The translations under genes were made by a program, and so were the position numbers. The notes beneath the pieces are model-generated. The model had not been told where the DNA came from, did no database searches, and was given only the letters and a program-made list of their open reading frames with translations. Of a stretch of DNA of 39,636 bases, positions 33,976-39,636 are shown piece by piece (position 1 is the first letter of the stretch; each line of letters opens with the position of its first letter). This DNA is from Elysia marginata (Eukaryota; Mollusca; Gastropoda; Plakobranchidae), in contig BMAT01005300.1 in NCBI GenBank assembly GCA_019649035.1, positions 88,617-128,252 on the forward strand. The letters are read 5' to 3'.

Positions 33976-34683
33976 TGTATGTGTGTGTGACGCGCGTCTT
34001 GCCCGTTGCAACCTTTATTCCCCAGATCGATTCCATCCTACCTTGCTTAGTCCTACAAATTTAATGTACAGAACTGGTGGTGTCAGTCCATCTCAGTGGC
34101 ACATGCTGCACCTTAGATGCTTCGTACTCCATACATGGCAGGGATGTTTCAGGTGCCAAGACTGGTGTTTTCTCTTAGTACATCAGATGACTGGCCTCCT
34201 TTCGGCTTTCACCACCCCCGCCTCACTATGCCTACTCATCTTCTAGAGGGAGACCCTTCATTCACCAGTACAGGTTGCACTTTCTATTTTGTTTGCGACG
34301 CTCTAATAACATGACATTTTTACTTTGGTGGGGCGTTAACCAAACGCGAAACTCCAAATCTGGAGGGCTGTATACTCATTTTGTAAGATACCACATATTG
34401 TGTTATTTACCATTTAATCGTCTTAGACGACAAGCTAGCCTTGTCAATGATAATAATTATGTTATGCTTTTCTTAGTTACATCCTCTCATATGAGGGATC
34501 CTCGGCCTCCAAGTTGTCTGTATTTACCAACGTTTTATATTATCTCTCGCTCGCTCGCTCCGTCTGTTTCCATCAATCTACGTAACGTAAGTCTTAAAGA
34601 CATAAAGAAATCGTGGATGTTTAGTTTTTGCCGGAAATCCTCGTGTCTCTAAGTTGACTGTATTAAGTACATTATCCCTGTTT

Positions 34684-34745
34684 GTCTCTCTCTGTCTCTG
34701 TCTTTCTCTCTTCTCTCTCTCTATTTTTCTCTCTCTTTCCTTCTC
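34684..34745. repeat. (CT)n-rich stretch
   Basis: An imperfect CT array with TCTG and TTT units. Confidence 0.9.
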
Positions 34746-34951
34746 GCTCCAAATCGTTCAGTCGTTAGCTATCTGAGCGTTCCTTATGGTGTTGATTAGA
34801 AGAAAATTTCCTCAGATTTCTTTGAATGTAATTTTTTATGATTATATTTTAGTTAAGCCTTTCGAGTTTTCAAATTAGAGCATTTCATTCTGAATCGAGA
34901 AGTACCAAGGATTGCAACTATTAAGGCTATGCGCATTACGAAAATGTATTT

Positions 34952-35101
34952 CGCTACCATAATGATTGACGATCCTGTAAGTTAGAGTACAACTCTTTTG
35001 TGCTAAGTTTCAATGAAGATCTACGTAAATCAGACTTAAATCGATTTATGGAACAAAGAGTTTTACTCTAACTTCCGGGATAGTCGAGCATTTTGATAGC
35101 G
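34952..35101. repeat. Inverted repeat, about 50-base arms
   Basis: The left arm (34952-35001), containing AAGTTAGAGTACAACTCTTT, is the inverted copy of the right arm (35052-35101), containing AAAGAGTTTTACTCTAACTT. The outer parts, CGCTACCATAATGATTGAC and GTCGAGCATTTTGATAGCG, also pair. The loop is about 50 bases. It looks like a MITE-type hairpin. Confidence 0.75.
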
Positions 35102-35404
35102 AGGCGCTATATTTAATTAAGTAATATACACAGCCTCAATTGAAGTAGAAAACACGACTGCAATGACGTCGTTCTTTCGTTTGTTTTTGTTTAATACTGA
35201 CAAGTTTCTTTAGAAGGCAAACTTAACGTTAGCTTTCGGTTTCCTTTTATAAAATATTTTACTCTTTGGTTAAAAATACAACTGCCTTTATTTAGGACGT
35301 ATTTAACACACTTTGAAAAAAATACAGACGGAAGAACATACATAAAATTTATAGTTTCGACCACTTTCCCAACTTCGTTTTTTTTTTAAATTCTTTATTT
35401 AAAA

Positions 35405-35640
35405 ATAGAATCTAGGTTAGATCTAGGTTTGGAATCTAGATTATATATCGAAAATGTAACTTAAATCTTGAAATTAATCAAGATCTAGATAAAGAAGTTA
35501 AATATCTTGATGTAGATCTAGATTTGGCGTAGATACAGTCTAGGTTTAGAGCGTCATGTTTTCCTCTGTTTTAGGCTGTACGTTTAAGTTTTCTTCCATT
35601 TTTTTAAGGAAAATGCCTTTTCAGGCTCATGATGTGACGT
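35405..35640 (+). repeat. Dispersed repeat family, copy 2
   Basis: GGTTAGATCTAGG, CTTGAAATTAATCAAGATCT, TGTAGATCTAGATTTGG and GCGTCATGTTTTCCTCTGTT occur in the same order as in the copies at 23.3 and 37.4 kb. Confidence 0.7.
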
Positions 35641-37394
35641 TTTGCAGCAAGTTTTGTTTCGCTAGTAAAACACTAAGCTTTTGAGTACATTGTGGTATTG
35701 AAAACTTTTAATTTTAATAGCATTACAAGGTTTGGGACATAAGACACCTTCTCAGCTGTGGTAAAAATCGGAATATTTACATACATTACTATATTTTAAG
35801 TTCACGATAAACATTAAACAATGCCAGTTTTAAAAGCAATTTCTAAAAACTTGCTCAAAATTGAATTCACCTATTTGTTAAGTGACTTTTTTTTTGTTAA
35901 TAGCTTGTTTCTTAATAAGCCTGCCGATACAAACCACTACTTGAAGATTATGTATATTGATGAATTGGCCTCTGGCCTAATAAAACTATTGAATTTAATT
36001 ACAAATCTTTAAATGCCAAAATAATTATAAAATGCGTGTTTGGTATATTTAGATTTATAATTTGTCAGATTGAACATTCTTTTAAACCCGTGAGTTTTTT
36101 GTTTTTTTCAATCATTTGACATCAGTTTTTCAAATTACATGTACGTTTAAAATAAATATTTATCGTAATGGTGTACTTAAATAAACTTCAAAAGCAGTTC
36201 GTTGCTGCATCAAGTGCTTTTATTTTTTTTTTTTTTTGGCTTGCAGGAGTAACATGTGATGTTTGATGGTTTAGCCTTTTTCCATATTTGCCAAACACAG
36301 TATTTTTGAGTCGCTCATTTGGAATATCATAACTTTTTGAAACTAATTATTTGATGGTCGTTTAATTATTACCTTACCCTTTATGAGGTGATGAGGGAGG
36401 TAAGAAGTATGATGTTTACATAAAATTTGCAAAACATACATTTTTCGCTTCATTTCTAGGAGATACCTACATGTAGTGACACGAGTCCTATCGCCTTCCG
36501 CGTTTGAGGAAGGGAGTTAATCTATGACACATTCTTAAGTACAACTGGAAAATGAAGATTTATCTCCCATTGATTTTCAGATTTTTTTTTTCGAGTTTTA
36601 TGTTTCTAAGTATTACGTGTGGCTAATGCCATACTAAAGTCAAGTACGGTTGCTGGACGGGAGATTGAAAAAAAATCCTGTCCCTGTCACTTGCAACCAT
36701 TTCAATAGACACTGTGTGAAAGCAACGGATTACGGCCATTTAACTGGTCCGTCTCTGATAACTAGTCTTAGTATGACATACGCATCATGTGAAAGAACCA
36801 ATAGACAGTTAGGGTTTTTTCCTCTGAGCGACCGACAAATTTGTTTCGATTTCATTATAGGTGAATCGAGTTGAGTTAAGCTTTCCTTATAATTATCCTC
36901 ATATCAGACTATTGATGATAGTACGTACATGTATTTGCTCTCAGGATATGAAGCGCGCATCATTTAAGCTTAACGAGTTAGGAGGGATAAGAAAAATGAT
37001 TGCGATTGCCATTCCCATACTTTTCACATAAGTATTACTTCGTTGAAATCGTCTCTTCTTCTTCTAAAACAACCTTTGCTTTTTTAATATGTAAAGATCC
37101 TTGTTTTAAAAATGTGAAAGTTGATACCTGAAATACGACTCATTGTACTATTTACTCTGCCTATTTAAAACTTCTTTGTTTGGGCTGCTGTTATTGCTCT
37201 TATTATACAGTCTTCTTTTTTAGCATCGCCGTAGCAAGTTCCTAGAGGAAGCACTCTTTTTACATCTATTGTTCCTATGAGACTGAGATTTTACGACGAA
37301 TTCCTCACAATTCGAGTAAATAGCAGGCTGAAGAATACTCATAAAAATTAAAGGTTGGCCCGCTAACCAACTTCATGTGAAAAACTCTACATTT

Positions 37395-37665
37395 AAAGGT
37401 AAAGTATAGGTTAGATCTACGCCTAGACTTAGGATTAAATGTCTAAATATCTGTCTTAAACTGGAAACAAATCTAGATTAAGATCTAGATCTATAAGATA
37501 TCTTGTATTGAGTCAAGCAATGGTAAGGCCTAGATCCAGCCTAAGTTTTGTGCGTCAATTTTTTTTTCCGTTTTGGCTCTGAGTGTCATGTTTTCTTCTG
37601 TTTCAGCCTTACAACCTCTATACTGTGCTTGTCAAGTTTTCTCCATGTTTTAAGGTGAGGGCCTT
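37395..37665 (+). repeat. Dispersed repeat family, copy 3
   Basis: GGTTAGATCTACGCC, AGATTAAGATCTAGATCT, GGCCTAGATCC and GTGTCATGTTTTCTTCTGTT, then CAGCC, in the same order as in the other two copies. Confidence 0.7.
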
Positions 37666-39565
37666 TTATCTAATTAGTCAATATCGCTTTGGTCTAATTC
37701 GCAATCCTAGCAGGTCTCAAGTAACGTAAAGGGTCGCGCTCACACTCATAGAGGCCATACTGGAGTCAATATGTTGTAGATAACACTATCCTCGTTAAAA
37801 CATCAAAATTGTCTAAAACTGAATGGTTCTATGTTACACAAATTAGTTGGAGGTTTTCTTTTTCTGTTGTTGTTTTTTTTTTTTTTTTTTGTTGATGTTA
37901 TTTTGCGATTTGTCTTTTGTCTTTTAATGTCTCTGTAAACTTTGCTAGACTTGAATGGCAAAGCGACGTAAATGGCGCAAGCTTTTAAATGGAGCAGTAC
38001 CTACAGTGATGAAGAAACTGCAACCAATATGTAATTTTGACAGACAAGTGAAAAAATACGAGACCAGCTTTTGACTCAGCATTATACAAATTAAAAACAA
38101 ACTTCTTGCGTTCTGGGCTTTGGGAGAGATGCTACATGAAAATTTTATGATCCCAAGCATTTAGGTTAGTCCTCCCCTGCACAAAGGCCAAAAAGCTGTA
38201 TTAAATCAAATTGATACAAATTTTACTTCTGCTTTACCAAAATTCTTTCAAACGATTAAACGGCATTGACTGCAAAAGATTTGTAGTAAACCAGATTCCC
38301 TCCCTTTTGGATAAACAGCTGTTTTGGGCGTGTATGTGTGTGTGTGGGGGGTGCAATTATAACACTTTCAGATCAAATAACCTCAAAAAGGGCAAGGGAA
38401 CAATGGTTGCTAGCAGCTTCTTTAACACTACCGGTAATTCAAAAGAAATGGCTTTAGTGGGCTCTAAAAGGCACCACAAGATTACCGTTCTTATTGTTAA
38501 AAAATTTTCAGCAATGTTGTTTATTCTCCCATAATTTGTCATCTGTTCTTGCTGGCTTCAACTGCTTTTGTCCACCTCCATGAATGTTTTTGTATCCGGT
38601 ATGGCTAACGATAGGCGTTTCCCGGGGTCTTAATTCAACACATTTGCATTCGTTTATAGAAGAGGCAATAAGTCAGTATTTTGGACGGTACTTCAATAAT
38701 ATATGGATAAAATACGAGCAAAAATTTTTTTTTATTTCTTTTATTTTTTTCTTGTTGCTAAAAATGCAAGCTTGTCTTTGGCAGCGTAGCTTCGTCCATC
38801 TGTGAAAGTTTTCAATTATTGTTAGCTTGCCTCTTCATCGATCTGGCGAGGATGAGTAATGAGCCTTTCACATGATGCGGTTGCTAAGTAAGAGTCACAT
38901 GACGATCGCGATCCGATTTTATTTTCCGTTTTGTTTGGTTTCACAAGGTGATGGGTCTATGTTCCAGAGTCTAGGTGATATAGGGAGTGTATTTTTTTTT
39001 CCTCAAAGTCTAAGGTGCAGAAACTTTGCTTGACTTCAGCATGGTATATGCGTCGTTTAAAAGGGCCACGAACAATCCACTTTATGAAGGAGGGAAAATC
39101 AAACTTTATGTAAACCCTATGTAACTTAAGTCTAAGTAAAAATATAGCCGGTTTTTAAAAGGCTGGCCTAGGTTAACTTCACAACACGTATACAAACTGC
39201 TTGCAACATAATCAGCTTTACGAGAAAAAGCATGTTTGTTTATCTTACATATATTTATATTAATCTTTCTTTATTCACAACGAGCACAAGGAAAACTAAA
39301 AACCAAAAGATGATCCCGAATATTGTGGCACATCTCAGGCAAAAGTCCGAATGCCGTAACATCACTTTCGCCAAATCCTTCTCTCCTCTGTCGAAGTAGC
39401 GTTTGGACTGTTTTTGGAAAGCGTTGAGAATTGTGGGTGGGGGGGGGTTGAAAAGAGCATCATGTTTACAAAGTACAATACCTACTGACACATTTCAGTC
39501 ATAATGCGAGTATAAGCTTAACTCAAAAAGCAAAGTTGAAATAGAAATGATCCATCTATTTTTAC

Positions 39566-39599
39566 TCTCTGTCTGTCTGTCTGCCTGTCTGTCTATCTA

Positions 39600-39636
<37 letters not shown>
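39566..39636. repeat. (GTCT)n/(CT)n microsatellite at window end
   Basis: GTCT units followed by ATCT and a CT array that runs off the window. Confidence 0.97.

Larger units (their letters stand above)
30044..39636. other. 9.6-kb span without a recognised gene, upstream of exon U1
   Basis: If exon U1 follows a noncoding exon, that exon and the promoter should lie here or further right. I could not pick them out. Repeats annotated separately account for part of the span. Plus-strand open frames at 33.8-34.65, 35.82, 36.65 and 38.2-38.8 kb show no recognisable domain or splice context. Confidence 0.5.

Overview
The window looks like AT-rich intronic and intergenic DNA from a lophotrochozoan animal, most likely a mollusc and probably a gastropod. 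The evidence is spliced coding exons with GT/AG borders, introns of up to many kilobases, at least six tRNA-headed SINE copies of types common in molluscs, a solo LTR, and many (CT)n, (TTC)n, (TATC)n and (AGT)n arrays. There are no operons, Shine-Dalgarno sites or long prokaryote-like ORFs. A 27-base run of N marks an assembly gap.

The supported genes are all on the minus strand. At 30.04-27.77 kb three exons join in frame (phases 0, 1, 0) into a 179-residue segment that starts with its own ATG and looks partly globular. At 9.75-0.14 kb six exons, all bounded in phase 0, encode about 361 residues rich in Pro, Gly, Tyr, Arg, Gln and His. Related motifs recur between these exons (SSYxLIS, VPDSPLY, SP.YYRPGQG, and IRxRE or EFRD at exon ends). 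I do not recognise either protein.

Exon 3 of the upstream group and the first exon of the downstream group both end in phase 0. Each could therefore splice to the exon at 8174-8040. The simplest reading is one long gene with two alternative starts, giving a long form (about 481 residues in the window) and a short form (about 361 residues). Two neighbouring genes remain possible. The gene probably continues past the left edge, and its promoter or promoters were not located.

Layout: 1-9.8 kb holds the six downstream exons with a solo LTR and a SINE in introns. 9.8-11 kb is a local duplication that copies the 5'UTR splice acceptor. 11-27.7 kb has no supported coding exon and is filled with repeats: pyrimidine-rich arrays, a long inverted repeat, two SINEs with heads near 20.4 and 21.0 kb, a degenerate tandem repeat of about 120 bp at 22.2-23.1 kb, and a SINE at 26.4 kb. 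27.7-30 kb holds the upstream exons, one with its acceptor at the edge of an antisense SINE. 30-39.6 kb is repeat-rich and without a recognised gene, apart from any unseen noncoding first exon.
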